64,000 nucleotides of DNA from Treponema sp. (GCA_017940255.1 JAGAZB010000005.1:124001-188000), one strand, 5' to 3'. Positions 30,977 through 40,932 are shown, numbered from the stretch's first letter. The notes: a model not told the origin generated them from the sequence alone. Made by a program: numbers and translations.

Positions 30977-32989
30977 TTAATCAACAGATTTCAGCTGCTT
31001 CTTGTTTTCGTACATTGCCTGGTCGGCCCGCTTAAATATATCTGAAACAAGTTTGTCGCTTTCCGGGTTATATACAGACATTCCGGAAGCCAGAATTACG
31101 CCAGAATCCTTCTTCTTATTTTCAAGAATCTGCTTCTGTAATTTTTCCATAAGTTCAAGTCTTGTTGAATAATCATTTCCACGAAGATATACAACAAATT
31201 CATCACCACCCACTCTGAATACTGGGCTGTGAACAAAAATATTGCACAAAATATGGGCAGAAGCTCTTATGTATTCATCACCAGCGGCATGTCCTTTTGT
31301 ATCATTAATCTGCTTAAGATTGTTGCTGTCGCATACAACAAGTGCAAAGTTCGGAATTTCCAGTCCACTGTCAATGTTTGCCTGAATAGAAGCTTCAAAT
31401 TCCTTGTAAGCAGTCTTGTTTTTTACACCCGTGAGCTCATCACGTCTTGCAAGTTCTTTTTCGGTTTTAAGTTCCCTAAGATGCTGTCTTTCCCTTTTGA
31501 TTTCGTCGTCTATAGTTTCAACACAAATGATAAAATGACTTCCATCACTGCTCTTTCGGACCGTCATTCTGGTATAGTGGGATTTTCCTGATACTATCAA
31601 ACGGTAAGTTATACTGCAGTCCTTGTGGTTTTCCATCTTAGAAATCAAGGAGTCTTTATTTATAAATTCAGAAAGCCCTTCACAATCCTGTTCATGAGTA
31701 ATCTGCGGTATAGTATTAAGAGATTCAGTGAAAAAATCGTCTCCAGATCTATTAACTTCAAGCTGCCCATAGATATTATTCACCTGATAACATACATAGG
31801 ATGAATCAGTAATATTTACATAGTAGATTACATCGTAGTTAGAAGCCAGACTTTCTGCAATCTGACCAAAAGTAAGATTTTGTTTCTGATTTTCTTTCTG
31901 GGCTCTTTCTGCATTAAGCTCATCTTCTATATCTTTTTCATAGAAAATAAGATACTGACTGTTGCTTTCTCGCATCATAGTAAAGAGAAAGAATCTTGGT
32001 TTATTGTTGATTAAAACTCTATATTTGAAAGAAAAAGACCTTTTTCCTTCAAGATTTTTTAACATCGTTTCTTTATTGTAAAAACTCTTTGCATATTCCA
32101 AGTCATCCGGATAAGTACATTCTTTAAGACTTTGCAGGGCATCTGTAAAGAAGTCTTTTCCAGTTTCTACTGCATTCAGAGTCATATATTTCTGACTCTT
32201 GGAAAATGTCATATATTCATCAGATTTTAGATCAATATAGAATATGGCTTCATAATCTTCTGCCATTGCAGAAGCTATATGATCATGTACTTCTTTTTCT
32301 TTTTTCTCACCAGCTTCTACAATGGAATGAATAAGACATATACCAATCAAAAGACCCATAGCATAAAAAGGGAATAAAGCAAAAAATATCTGAAAGGTTA
32401 AAAATATTCCAAGTATAATACCGGTATTTGCTACTGCTTTATATCTTATTTTTTTATGCCTTGGACTTTTATGCGCAACATATAGCATATAGATGGAAAC
32501 TATAGTATGGAATGATATTTGAAGTATAAAAGAAATATTTCTTCCAGTTTCTCCGATATATTCATTTGCTTCATTATATGAAAACATGAAATGGAAGAAT
32601 CTGTTGAGTATAAGACATACAATTCCAATTGCAACTATAATCCATGCTCCGTATGATATGAAAATGCTGCTGCGCCCCTTGTTATCTATATATGAAATAA
32701 TATATCGTGTCCATTCCAGCATGGACAGGAGCATAAAGAGGAAATATAAAACTGTTAAATAATAAATGAAAGGAAACAATACCTGATTATCTCTGTGCGT
32801 ATACAAAATGCCCCAGGTCATATCTACAAGTAAGTAGCAGTTTGCTGTAATAAGAAACCAATTATAATGAATGTGTGCTTCGTTTTGTTTATCTGCTTTC
32901 TTTATAGTAAATCCATACTTTTTAAATAGCTCCCAGTTTAATATTATATTTACAATCAGGAATGTAGCTGGTGCTATTGCATATAACAT
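30977..32989 (-). CDS. Membrane diguanylate cyclase (GGDEF)
   Basis: A 670-residue protein. About seven membrane helices occupy residues 1-225. Two similar PAS-like segments follow (each with a FYIDLKSDEY or IYYVNITDSS type strand, near 248 and 390). A GGDEF domain (about 505-665) contains RDELTGVKNKTAYKEFE and the active RVGGDEFVVY. The RxxD inhibitory site upstream of GGDEF is not present. It makes cyclic di-GMP in response to an unknown membrane or cytosolic signal. GGAGG precedes the ATG. Confidence 0.92.
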   Translation of the reverse strand: MLYAIAPATFLIVNIILNWELFKKYGFTIKKADKQNEAHIHYNWFLITANCYLLVDMTWGILYTHRDNQVLFPFIYYLTVLYFLFMLLSMLEWTRYIISYIDNKGRSSIFISYGAWIIVAIGIVCLILNRFFHFMFSYNEANEYIGETGRNISFILQISFHTIVSIYMLYVAHKSPRHKKIRYKAVANTGIILGIFLTFQIFFALFPFYAMGLLIGICLIHSIVEAGEKKEKEVHDHIASAMAEDYEAIFYIDLKSDEYMTFSKSQKYMTLNAVETGKDFFTDALQSLKECTYPDDLEYAKSFYNKETMLKNLEGKRSFSFKYRVLINNKPRFFLFTMMRESNSQYLIFYEKDIEDELNAERAQKENQKQNLTFGQIAESLASNYDVIYYVNITDSSYVCYQVNNIYGQLEVNRSGDDFFTESLNTIPQITHEQDCEGLSEFINKDSLISKMENHKDCSITYRLIVSGKSHYTRMTVRKSSDGSHFIICVETIDDEIKRERQHLRELKTEKELARRDELTGVKNKTAYKEFEASIQANIDSGLEIPNFALVVCDSNNLKQINDTKGHAAGDEYIRASAHILCNIFVHSPVFRVGGDEFVVYLRGNDYSTRLELMEKLQKQILENKKKDSGVILASGMSVYNPESDKLVSDIFKRADQAMYENKKQLKSVD

Positions 32990-33081
32990 TTGGTTTTATA
33001 ACCTCCATTACAACTCTTATAAATAGCCAAATATCTTTTTCTATTTTATCATAATATCTGAATATCATAAATAAAAATTTT

Positions 33082-33846
33082 TTAGTTCTTAAACAAATCT
33101 GTTACATGAAACTGGGTTAAATCTTTTATTACTTCTGCGGCAATCATCATTCCTGCAACAGAAGAAACAAAGGCGTTGCTTCCAGGTGTTTGTTTTTTGG
33201 GTGAGCCCTGTCGCCATGGTGTTTCTGACTTTTCGCCAGGTTCATCACTTTGTGGAGGAATTGCACATTCTGTAGAAAAAACAACTTTAAGTCGCTTGAT
33301 TCGGCGTTTTTTAAGCTCGTTTCTCATAACCCTGGCCAGAGGACAAACAGAAGTGCGGGTTATATCGGCTACTTTGAGCTTAGTTGGATCAACTTTGTTT
33401 CCGGCTCCCATACAGCTTATAACCGGCTTTTTAAGTGCTTTTGCCCGGCTTATAATTTCAAGTTTCCCGGTAACAGTATCAATGCAGTCTACAATATAAT
33501 CATATTGAGAAAAATCAAACTGGTCGGCAGTGTCGGGCATGTAAAAAGTTTTCCATTTTGTAACCTTGCAGTCCGGGTTAATATCATGAATGCGTTCTTC
33601 TGCTACATCTACCTTATCTTTTCCCATTGTAGAATGAAGGGCATAAAGCTGGCGGTTCAAGTTTGAAAGACAGATTTTGTCATCATCAACAATATCAATT
33701 GAACCAATACCAGAACGAACAAGAGCTTCTACCGCATAACTTCCCACTCCGCCAATTCCAAAAACAATCACCCGGGCCTGGTAAAGTTTTTCCATATTTT
33801 CTTTTCCAAATATAAGGCTGGTTCTTGCAAACTGATTCTTGTTCAT
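33082..33846 (-). CDS. tcdA: tRNA threonylcarbamoyladenosine dehydratase
   Basis: A 254-residue ThiF/E1-like ATPase. The nucleotide loop is VFGIGGVGSYAVEALVRSG (about 28-46), and DDDKICLSNLNRQ carries the family Arg. Cys residues CMGAGNKVDP and FSTECAIPP are placed as in TcdA/CsdL, which cyclises t6A37 in tRNAs. GGGGA precedes the ATG. The C-terminal SSVAGMMIAAEVIKDL is typical. Confidence 0.92.
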   Translation of the reverse strand: MNKNQFARTSLIFGKENMEKLYQARVIVFGIGGVGSYAVEALVRSGIGSIDIVDDDKICLSNLNRQLYALHSTMGKDKVDVAEERIHDINPDCKVTKWKTFYMPDTADQFDFSQYDYIVDCIDTVTGKLEIISRAKALKKPVISCMGAGNKVDPTKLKVADITRTSVCPLARVMRNELKKRRIKRLKVVFSTECAIPPQSDEPGEKSETPWRQGSPKKQTPGSNAFVSSVAGMMIAAEVIKDLTQFHVTDLFKN

Positions 33847-33977
33847 AAAAATCCCCTGAAAATCATCTCTTCTGCGTGAATATACACTTTTATACTTTAA
33901 ATTTCAATTTTAACAGGTATAATAGGGAAAGGGAATGATGCAGACTTTCTATCTTTAGAAAGAACTGGAAATCTTTT

Positions 33978-34898
33978 ATGAATAAAAAACTCTTTTTTCG
34001 CTTTTTTTTGTCTTGTCTGCTTTGGTTAAATTTTCCTACTTTTCTCTTTGCCCTTGCTCCAGAAAATTCTCCTTTGTATTGGGGAAATCCTTCTGAAGCA
34101 ATTTCTTCTTTAGAGGAAGAAGGCGCGGCAGAAAACTTTCTGATGGAAAAGCCCCAGTTTACTCTGAGTTATAACAATAAAACTCATAATCCCAATTGGG
34201 TTGCCTGGCATTTGTGCGCAGAAGACCTGGGTGATGCCGACCGGGCAAACAATTTCCGCCCGGACCAGACTTTGCCCCTGGGCTGGTATGCGGTTCGCAA
34301 GGCTGATTATAAATTTACGGCTTACGGTTTTGACCGCGGGCATCTTTGCCCCTCTGCTGATAGAACTGCCAGCGAAGAAGATAACAGCGAAACTTTTTTG
34401 ATGACAAACATGGTACCTCAGTCGCCGGATAATAACCGCATCGTTTGGGTTGCTCTGGAAAAGTATGAGCGGGAGCAGGTATTGGCCGGCAGGGAAGCCT
34501 ATATTTTTGCAGGGCCTGTGGGGCGGGGCGGTAGTGGAGACCGCGGATATTTTGAAGCAATTCCGCTCGCTGGCGGGCCGGAGCAGCAGGTGGCCCCTGC
34601 ACAACAGGGAGCCCCTGTACAACAAGGAACTATGGAAATTCAGGTTCCGTCTCATACCTGGAAAATCATTCTCTTTTTGCCCCAGGGCGAAAATGATTTT
34701 GAACGAGCCGCCAAAGAAAATCAGTCACAGGTTCTTGCCGTAAACGTCCCTAACATAAAGGGCTGTGCTCAGAATGGCAGCTGGCAGCAGTACATTTGCA
34801 CAGTTAATTATATAGAAGAAATTACAGGTTACGATTTTTTCAATCTTCTGCCAGACGAGCTTGAAGAGCAAATTGAATCTTCTCTTTTCTCGTGGTAA
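33978..34898 (+). CDS. Secreted DNA/RNA non-specific endonuclease
   Basis: A 306-residue protein with a signal peptide (about 1-27). The nuclease domain carries the beta-beta-alpha metal motif FDRGHLCPSADR (about 118-129; catalytic His in DRGH) and MTNMVPQSPDNNRIVW. Enzymes of this family cleave DNA and RNA outside the cell, probably for nutrient or phosphate recovery. Residues about 200-214 hold a Gln/Ala/Pro repeat (APAQQGAPVQQG) encoded by short tandem DNA repeats near 34590-34630, likely a loop. Confidence 0.92.
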   Translation: MNKKLFFRFFLSCLLWLNFPTFLFALAPENSPLYWGNPSEAISSLEEEGAAENFLMEKPQFTLSYNNKTHNPNWVAWHLCAEDLGDADRANNFRPDQTLPLGWYAVRKADYKFTAYGFDRGHLCPSADRTASEEDNSETFLMTNMVPQSPDNNRIVWVALEKYEREQVLAGREAYIFAGPVGRGGSGDRGYFEAIPLAGGPEQQVAPAQQGAPVQQGTMEIQVPSHTWKIILFLPQGENDFERAAKENQSQVLAVNVPNIKGCAQNGSWQQYICTVNYIEEITGYDFFNLLPDELEEQIESSLFSW

Positions 34899-34926
34899 TA
34901 TTCATCCTGAAAATGTTCCGCAGTTT

Positions 34927-35069
34927 GAGAACAGAGAATGCGGGTCCCAGCGACGGGAAAAAAAAGCAAGGTATCTCCCGCCTTTCGCTAGAAACCTGGC
35001 TACGCCGGTTTCTGCGCTGGCGGGTCCTCCTTACTTTCTTTTTCCCTGCGTCCCACATTCTCTGTTCTC
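34927..35069. repeat. Nested hairpin element F (between nuclease and GH3 genes)
   Basis: Outer arms GAGAACAGAGAATG (34927-34940) and CATTCTCTGTTCTC (35056-35069) enclose an imperfect GACGGGAAAAAAAAGCAAGG stem and CGCC/GGCG, with AGAAACC/GGTTTCT at the tip (34990-34996 with 35007-35013). CAGCGACG, TTCGCT and GCGCTGG words form the mismatched loops. A T-rich tract follows, so it may terminate the nuclease transcript. Confidence 0.9.
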
Positions 35070-35096
35070 GGCCTATTTTTATTTTAAGGAAAATAT

Positions 35097-37388
35097 ATGA
35101 ACGAGAAAATTAAAGATTTATTATCAAAACTCACACTGGAAGAAAAAGCTGGTCTCTGCTCAGGAAAAGATTTCTGGCGCACAAAGAGCGTAGAAAGACT
35201 TGGAATCCCCTCTGTTATGGTTAGCGATGGTCCAAGCGGACTTAGAACTCAGAATGAAAACGGAGTTGATGAAAACGATTCCCGTACTGCCGTTAGTTTC
35301 CCGTCAGGATGTGCCACCGCATCATCATTTGACCGCGACCTTATGCGCAAACTGGGCGAAATTCTTGGCGAAGAAGCAAACAATTTTGGAGTTTCAACAG
35401 TGCTTGGTCCTGCAATCAACATTAAGCGCTCACCACTTTGCGGCCGTAATTTTGAATATTTTTCAGAAGACCCTTATGTTTCCGGCGAACTTGGTTCTGC
35501 CTATATTCAGGGCGTTCAGTCTAAAAATGTAGGAACTTCCCTAAAACATTTTGCCGCAAACAATCAGGAAACAAACCGTTTTTCTGTAAGCGAAGAAGTT
35601 GATGAGCGAACCCTGCGCGAAATCTATCTTGCCGGCTTTGAAACCTGTGTAAAAAAATCTCAGCCAACAACAATCATGTGCTCTTACAATGCAATCAACG
35701 GCGAACTTTCAAGCCAGAATAAGTGGCTGTTAAAAGATGTCCTCCGCGACCAGTGGGGCTATAAAGGAATGGTTGTTTCTGATTGGGGTGCAGTTTATAA
35801 TCGTGTAAAAGGAATTAAAGCTGATTTAAGCCTCGAAATGCCATATTCCGGCGGCCACACAGACAAGGACATTGTAGAAGCTGTAAAATCTGGCGAACTT
35901 TCTATGGAAGAACTTGACGAAGCTGTTTCTCACGTGTTAGAAATGGTTTTGAATTATACCGAACACAAGCAGAGCGGCACTTTTGATATGGAAAAAGACC
36001 ATGCTGCATCTGGAAAAATGGCCGAAGAGTCCTGTGTCCTCCTCAAAAATGAAATCCAGGCTGATGGCAAAGCACTTCTTCCGATAACAGCAGCTCCTGA
36101 AAAGGTTCTTTTTGTCGGATGCTTTGCAGAAAATCCCCGCTATGGTGGGGGCGGAAGCTCAAAAATCAAAACTTACAAAATGACCAGCGCTATAGACGCT
36201 GCCCGCGAACAGGGCCTTGATGTTAAATATGTCAAGGGCTATAACGAAGACTTTGTAACTACAAACGACGTCCTGACACAAGAGGCTCTGGACTCTGCCC
36301 GCGAAGCAGACACTGTTGTTGTATTTGCGGGTCTCCCTGAATCCTTTGAATCAGAGGGTGCAGACCGCACAAGCCTTGATATGCCTGCAGTTCAGAACCA
36401 GCTGATAGAAAAACTCGCTGCTGTAAATCCTCGGCTTGTTGTTCTTCTTCATAACGGTTCTCCAGTTGCAATGCCTTGGGTAGATAAGGCCGGCGCAATT
36501 CTTGAATGTTATCTTGGTGGCGAAAATATTGGTACAGCCCAGGTAAATCTTCTTTTTGGAAAGGCAAATCCTTGCGGAAAGCTTGCCGAAACTTTCCCAT
36601 TAAGACTGGAAGACACACCTTGTTATATGTATTATCCTGGAAACGGCCGTACCTGCGTCTATGCAGAAGGTATTTTTGTAGGTTACCGCTGGTACGACAG
36701 CCGCAAAATGCCTGTTCTTTTCCCATTCGGTCACGGATTGAGTTACACAAGCTTTGAATATTCAGACCTGCGCCTTAGCAAAAAGGCATTTAAGGATTCA
36801 GAAGAGCTTGAAGTAAGCCTCACTGTAAAGAATACCGGCAAGTTTGAAGGAAAAGAAATTGTTCAGCTTTATGTCAGCGATAAAACTGGAGTAGAAATCC
36901 GCCCTGAAAAAGAGTTGAAAGGTTTTGAAAAGGTGAGTTTGAAGGCAGGGGAGAGTAAAACCGTCACCTTTAAGCTTAATCAGCGTTCTTTTGCCTATTG
37001 GAACACAGATACCAATGAATGGTACGCTCCTTCTGGAACTTATGAAATTAAGATTGCCGCTTCCAGCCGCGATATCCGCCTTACAGCTCAGATAGATCTT
37101 ACTTCTACCGGCAAAAAAGCCTTTACAATCACTCCTCAAACAACAATGGGTGATATGCTGCGCAATCGCGAAATGGCAAAACTTATTGAAGCTGATTTTA
37201 AGAAGGCCTGCAAGTTCATGGACGAAATGACAGATGAAGAATTTGAAAAGAAATTCCCATTCCCAAAAGTTGCCATGAAAGGAATGATTTTAAGCAATCC
37301 ATTCCGCTCTAACCGCGGCCGCGATGGCAAAACCATGGAAGACATTCTCAAACAGGTAGAAGATTATAACAAGGCGTTAAATAAGTAA
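35097..37388 (+). CDS. Beta-glucosidase, GH3
   Basis: A 763-residue GH3 enzyme without a signal peptide, so probably cytoplasmic. It has an N-terminal TIM barrel (GPAINIKRSPLCGRNFEYFSEDP, KHFAANNQE, and nucleophile Asp229 in MVVSDWGAV), an alpha/beta sandwich domain with FAGLPESFESEGADRTSLDMP, and a fibronectin III-like domain (about 560-680). A C-terminal extension of about 75 residues is not part of the core. It would cleave beta-linked gluco- or xylo-oligosaccharides released by enzymes such as the GH10 protein at the left edge. Confidence 0.94.
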   Translation: MNEKIKDLLSKLTLEEKAGLCSGKDFWRTKSVERLGIPSVMVSDGPSGLRTQNENGVDENDSRTAVSFPSGCATASSFDRDLMRKLGEILGEEANNFGVSTVLGPAINIKRSPLCGRNFEYFSEDPYVSGELGSAYIQGVQSKNVGTSLKHFAANNQETNRFSVSEEVDERTLREIYLAGFETCVKKSQPTTIMCSYNAINGELSSQNKWLLKDVLRDQWGYKGMVVSDWGAVYNRVKGIKADLSLEMPYSGGHTDKDIVEAVKSGELSMEELDEAVSHVLEMVLNYTEHKQSGTFDMEKDHAASGKMAEESCVLLKNEIQADGKALLPITAAPEKVLFVGCFAENPRYGGGGSSKIKTYKMTSAIDAAREQGLDVKYVKGYNEDFVTTNDVLTQEALDSAREADTVVVFAGLPESFESEGADRTSLDMPAVQNQLIEKLAAVNPRLVVLLHNGSPVAMPWVDKAGAILECYLGGENIGTAQVNLLFGKANPCGKLAETFPLRLEDTPCYMYYPGNGRTCVYAEGIFVGYRWYDSRKMPVLFPFGHGLSYTSFEYSDLRLSKKAFKDSEELEVSLTVKNTGKFEGKEIVQLYVSDKTGVEIRPEKELKGFEKVSLKAGESKTVTFKLNQRSFAYWNTDTNEWYAPSGTYEIKIAASSRDIRLTAQIDLTSTGKKAFTITPQTTMGDMLRNREMAKLIEADFKKACKFMDEMTDEEFEKKFPFPKVAMKGMILSNPFRSNRGRDGKTMEDILKQVEDYNKALNK

Positions 37389-37423
37389 ATTCTTATCAAA
37401 AACTTATTTTAATCTTAATTTAT

Positions 37424-37453
37424 TTGACGAAAGCATATGGGGGGGGGTATAAT
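37424..37453 (+). promoter_or_regulatory. Promoter with G9 tract in the spacer
   Basis: TTGACG (37424-37429) and TATAAT (37448-37453) are 18 bp apart, and nine consecutive G (37439-37447) abut the -10 box. Loss of one G would give the optimal 17 bp. Length change by slippage would alter expression of the lipoprotein gene downstream. Confidence 0.8.
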
Positions 37454-37488
37454 TCTTAGTGAAATTTTATTTCATTAGGAGTTTATAC

Positions 37489-39810
37489 ATGAAAAAAGGA
37501 TTTTTTATTGCTTTCATTTTGCTTTCGTCAAGCCTTTTAATCTTTGGTTGCAGACATTCTGCTGGTGATGATTTAACAGAATCTGGTAAAGCAATTACTT
37601 TGTCTTCTGTAAAATTTAATGTTGGTTCTTTCAATGCTCTTGCAGTTGCAGGAGAAGGGGATGGTTCTCGCTCTGCTGCTCGTAGTGCTACAACTGATGG
37701 CATGATTGTAAAAATCCTGGAAAATGGTGGTGTAGAAAATTTTATTACTACTTCAGATAGGGTAAATCTTGCTCCTGTAAACTATATTGCTCATTCTCCT
37801 GCTCCAAATGCAAAAGAAATTTATATAGTCTTCAATTATGAAACTTCTTGGTGGGATGATAATACTAATTATTCCATTGGACAATTGTTATGTGTACTTG
37901 AAGATGGTTCTTTCTATGATGTTCTTGCAATTCCAGAAGATGAAAGAGAGGATAATAATTATAACTCGCATAAATGGCTTTATAATTCTTCATCTCAAGA
38001 TTCCATTGCTTTTGATAATGTTGGTATGATGTACTATCTTGTTTCTGAAAACAGCGGAAACAGCAATACAAACGTAATTTATAAGTTTAATCCTGAAACT
38101 GGTGTATCTACACAACTTACACAATCAATTGAAAATACTTATTATGAAAAAATGCAGGTAAGTAAAGATGGTGCATGGATTTTTACAAAAGCAAATCGCT
38201 GGATGGGTAATAGTTCAACAAACTTCCTTCGTGCTATTCCTACAAATGATCCAGAACAGTTTATAAACCTCTTTTATACTTCTAATGGTGGCTCTTGGAT
38301 AAATGACTGGTTCTATGATGATGATGACCAGACTATGTATTATATTCAGGATGGAAATTTATTTAGTATTCCACTAAAAGATGGAACATTCTCAAAGGAT
38401 AATAGACAGACTGTATTTGCCGGAAGCAATGGTGGACAGTCTTGGTTCTATTCAGATTCATTGTTTACATGGAATAATCGTCAGATTATTACTTGGAGAG
38501 GATATAATAGTTATAATAATCATCCTTATTATTTTAGAAATCCTGATTCTGCGGAAAATGAAGTACAACCAGAAGAAATATTGGCTTATATAAAAGCATA
38601 TGCTGCTTATTCTATGGCTGATAATGTTTCTTATAATCCAGATTCATATAAGATTAGTTTTAAGAAATTTGCTGATGTTCCTGGTGCAGAAAGTCTTGCA
38701 ACCGTTACAAAGGGAAAATACGATTTAGATGCAATTAATGCAATTATAGATAATGGTTTGGAAGAAGTTCTATATAATCTTCTTTATGATAATGGAAATA
38801 ATTATGATGGCTGGTATTCTAGGAACCGTTACTACTCAAATTTTTATGAGCATAATTTCTATGCTGATGTTCTTTATGATAAATCATCTGAAAATCCTAT
38901 AGATACTAGTTTGTTTAAGAAACAAACATATGGTAATACTTCTAAATATTATACTAATGGTATTGATAGTTATGACTTATTTACCAGTGATTGGGCAAAT
39001 GGTTATACCTGGAAGAGCGACTTTACAGATAATGGCAAAGTTGATGCTGAAAAAGTATTAAAAACATTAGCAGATTATTGTGGAAAAAGTGAAATTGAAT
39101 TTTCTCTGGAAGCATTTAAAGGGGATTCAAAATATTATCTTTTGTACACAGATTTAAAAGATGAAGATGCAGTAAAATTCCTTGATACTCCATCAAGATT
39201 GGAAAAACTTGGAAACTATTTGTGTGATAATGAAGTCTATGATAACCAAAATGCTTATGGAAAATTCTTATTAAAGACTTGTTTTGTTAAAGATTCAAAT
39301 TACAGTACTCCTGCTTATACTTGGAGAACTTCTGATACAGAATCTATCTGGTGGGGTAATGTTAATAATCTTACACCTTCATACAAAAAGAGTCTTTATG
39401 GTGTTTTCAGCAATAGTGATTCAAATGGACTCATTAAAATTATAGATGAAGAGGGAAGACCTTATGGTTCTTATGTTCAGGCTCTGAACGATTATAAAGT
39501 TACTTCAATGGTTGCTTCAGATAAGGGCTTCTATTTCAAACGTGCTCTTCTTGATTCAAATAAAGAAGAAACTGGTAACCATCAGATTTTGTATTATGAT
39601 GCAGAAAGTGGAACTTGTACAAACTACTTTGACAATGTTCAAAATAATGAAGGTTATGAAATTGTTTCATTCTCTGTTGGAGGAAACTACATTTATTATT
39701 GTGCGGCACAAGGTTTTAATACTGTAAACGGAAAAATTGATATTGCTACAAAAACAGCTACAGTGTTAAGTACAAATACAAAGTTCACTCAGATTATTAC
39801 TGTAAAGTAG
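37489..39810 (+). CDS. Large surface lipoprotein of unknown function
   Basis: A 773-residue protein. ATG 37489 is chosen because TTAGGAG lies 7 nt upstream and the signal peptide begins there. The lipobox is LIFGC (Cys near 21). The mature part is rich in Asn, Tyr, Ser and Asp, with recurring short segments such as YYIQDGNLFSIPLKDG and IYKFNPETG that suggest a beta-propeller-like fold. Trp/Tyr-rich loops follow. I do not recognise a family. The promoter carries a G9 tract, so phase-variable surface expression is likely. Confidence 0.8.
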   Translation: MKKGFFIAFILLSSSLLIFGCRHSAGDDLTESGKAITLSSVKFNVGSFNALAVAGEGDGSRSAARSATTDGMIVKILENGGVENFITTSDRVNLAPVNYIAHSPAPNAKEIYIVFNYETSWWDDNTNYSIGQLLCVLEDGSFYDVLAIPEDEREDNNYNSHKWLYNSSSQDSIAFDNVGMMYYLVSENSGNSNTNVIYKFNPETGVSTQLTQSIENTYYEKMQVSKDGAWIFTKANRWMGNSSTNFLRAIPTNDPEQFINLFYTSNGGSWINDWFYDDDDQTMYYIQDGNLFSIPLKDGTFSKDNRQTVFAGSNGGQSWFYSDSLFTWNNRQIITWRGYNSYNNHPYYFRNPDSAENEVQPEEILAYIKAYAAYSMADNVSYNPDSYKISFKKFADVPGAESLATVTKGKYDLDAINAIIDNGLEEVLYNLLYDNGNNYDGWYSRNRYYSNFYEHNFYADVLYDKSSENPIDTSLFKKQTYGNTSKYYTNGIDSYDLFTSDWANGYTWKSDFTDNGKVDAEKVLKTLADYCGKSEIEFSLEAFKGDSKYYLLYTDLKDEDAVKFLDTPSRLEKLGNYLCDNEVYDNQNAYGKFLLKTCFVKDSNYSTPAYTWRTSDTESIWWGNVNNLTPSYKKSLYGVFSNSDSNGLIKIIDEEGRPYGSYVQALNDYKVTSMVASDKGFYFKRALLDSNKEETGNHQILYYDAESGTCTNYFDNVQNNEGYEIVSFSVGGNYIYYCAAQGFNTVNGKIDIATKTATVLSTNTKFTQIITVK

Positions 39811-39834
39811 TCTTTCCTCAAGTAACTTATTTAT

Positions 39835-39873
39835 AAAAAAAGAATCCCGTTTTTGTAACGGGATTCTTTTTTT
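39835..39873. terminator. Bidirectional intrinsic terminator
   Basis: AAAAAAAGAATCCCGT (39835-39850) and its exact complement (39858-39873) form a 16-bp stem with a 7-nt loop between two converging genes. A and T runs serve both strands. Confidence 0.93.
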
Positions 39874-39887
39874 ATAAAGTAATAATT

Positions 39888-40379
39888 TTAGGCATCAAAC
39901 TGAACAAGAGTTGCAACGCGCTGCTGCTGTGCGGCGGCGTAAACGCTTCTGTTGTTTTTGTATGGATTCTTAAAGTTTGTAATCTGAGTGCGCAACTGTT
40001 CAATGTGAACTCTAAGTAAATCGCGGTTTATTTCATTCTGCTTCATTACTTTTGACTGCAAATCAGATAAATCATCCTGAATCTTTTTAATTTCTGCGTC
40101 TTCCTGTGAAGCATTTGCTGTAACTGCTGAACCTGCATTATACAGCTTCTTCATAGGAACAATTACTTTCTGAAGGTTAGAAAGATTTTTTACAATCTGC
40201 TGTTCAAGTTCTGTGTGAGCCAGAAGATTGTCCGGATTTTCAGATGTAATAGAATCCTGCTGTTTTTCCAAAACTGTCAGATATTCCTGAAATTTTCCTC
40301 TCTGCTGTTCAAGCAAAGCCTTAAAGCGGTGAATAATTGCCACTCTTTCTTCTAATTCTTCTTTCGAGATATCTGCCAT
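39888..40379 (-). CDS. Coiled-coil protein, probable FlgN-like flagellar chaperone
   Basis: A 163-residue, mostly helical protein with heptad patterns from about 8 to 130 and a basic, disordered tail. It lies 3 nt after fliS, the place where a second export chaperone is expected. FALLEQQRGKFQEYLTVLEK style helices and the LxxhxELExxIVKNL pattern resemble FlgN, which escorts hook-associated proteins FlgK and FlgL. The identity is inferred from context and helix pattern. Confidence 0.6.
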   Translation of the reverse strand: MADISKEELEERVAIIHRFKALLEQQRGKFQEYLTVLEKQQDSITSENPDNLLAHTELEQQIVKNLSNLQKVIVPMKKLYNAGSAVTANASQEDAEIKKIQDDLSDLQSKVMKQNEINRDLLRVHIEQLRTQITNFKNPYKNNRSVYAAAQQQRVATLVQFDA

Positions 40380-40382
40380 CTC

Positions 40383-40823
40383 TTACCCCTCGATATTTAC
40401 GGCTTTGGAAATTGTTGCGGCAGGTGCATTTGCAGTGCTGTTTGCAACCATTCTCCATGATTCAGTTAAATCTGAAATCATTTTTAATATAAGCTGAAGC
40501 TTTGCTTTATCGTGTGAAATAGAAGCAGTCATCAACTCCTCATTGAAATATACATACAGCGACATAAGATTTCTCGCAATATCGCCGCCTTTTTCCATAT
40601 CCAAAGAAACCTGGAGTTCAGTGATTATAGACTGTGCCTTCTGAATATGAATACCAAACTGTTCAATATTTTTTGGCTTAATTTTTGAATCCGACTCAAT
40701 AAGATTAATTGCCGCAGTTAAATGTTTTACGGCACCTTCGTACAAAAGCACCACCAGTCTTCCCTGGCTCGCTGTGCTTACATTTGTTCTCTGATATGCA
40801 GTATAAGCATTCTGGTATCCCAT
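40383..40823 (-). CDS. fliS: Flagellar export chaperone
   Basis: A 146-residue FliS, the chaperone that binds the flagellin C-terminus before export. The start MGYQNAYTAYQ at 40823 is chosen for the GGAGG site 6 nt upstream; a GTG-type extension is rejected. Typical features are YQRTNVSTASQGRLVVLLYEGAV (about 9-31) and the helical bundle around LMSLYVYFNEELM. It is co-transcribed with the FlgN-like gene. Spirochaetal flagellins are periplasmic. Confidence 0.93.
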   Translation of the reverse strand: MGYQNAYTAYQRTNVSTASQGRLVVLLYEGAVKHLTAAINLIESDSKIKPKNIEQFGIHIQKAQSIITELQVSLDMEKGGDIARNLMSLYVYFNEELMTASISHDKAKLQLILKMISDLTESWRMVANSTANAPAATISKAVNIEG

Positions 40824-40897
40824 AGAAACCTCCATTCATCTGATTGTCGGAATCCTGAAAAAAAAGTTAAGAAAAAAATTAAAAAAAAATTATTTTA

Positions 40898-40926
40898 TCG
40901 ACAATTATATTTATTATTAGTATATT
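40898..40926 (+). promoter_or_regulatory. Promoter of ftsH
   Basis: TCGACA (40898-40903), a 17-bp spacer and TATATT (40921-40926). The ATG follows after 6 nt, predicting a leaderless message. Confidence 0.6.
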
Positions 40927-40932
40927 AAATAT

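Noticed and set aside
34590-34630. Short tandem repeats in the nuclease gene as a CRISPR-like or phase-variable array
   Set aside because: They are in-frame multiples of three encoding a Gln/Ala/Pro loop, with too few units for a CRISPR array.
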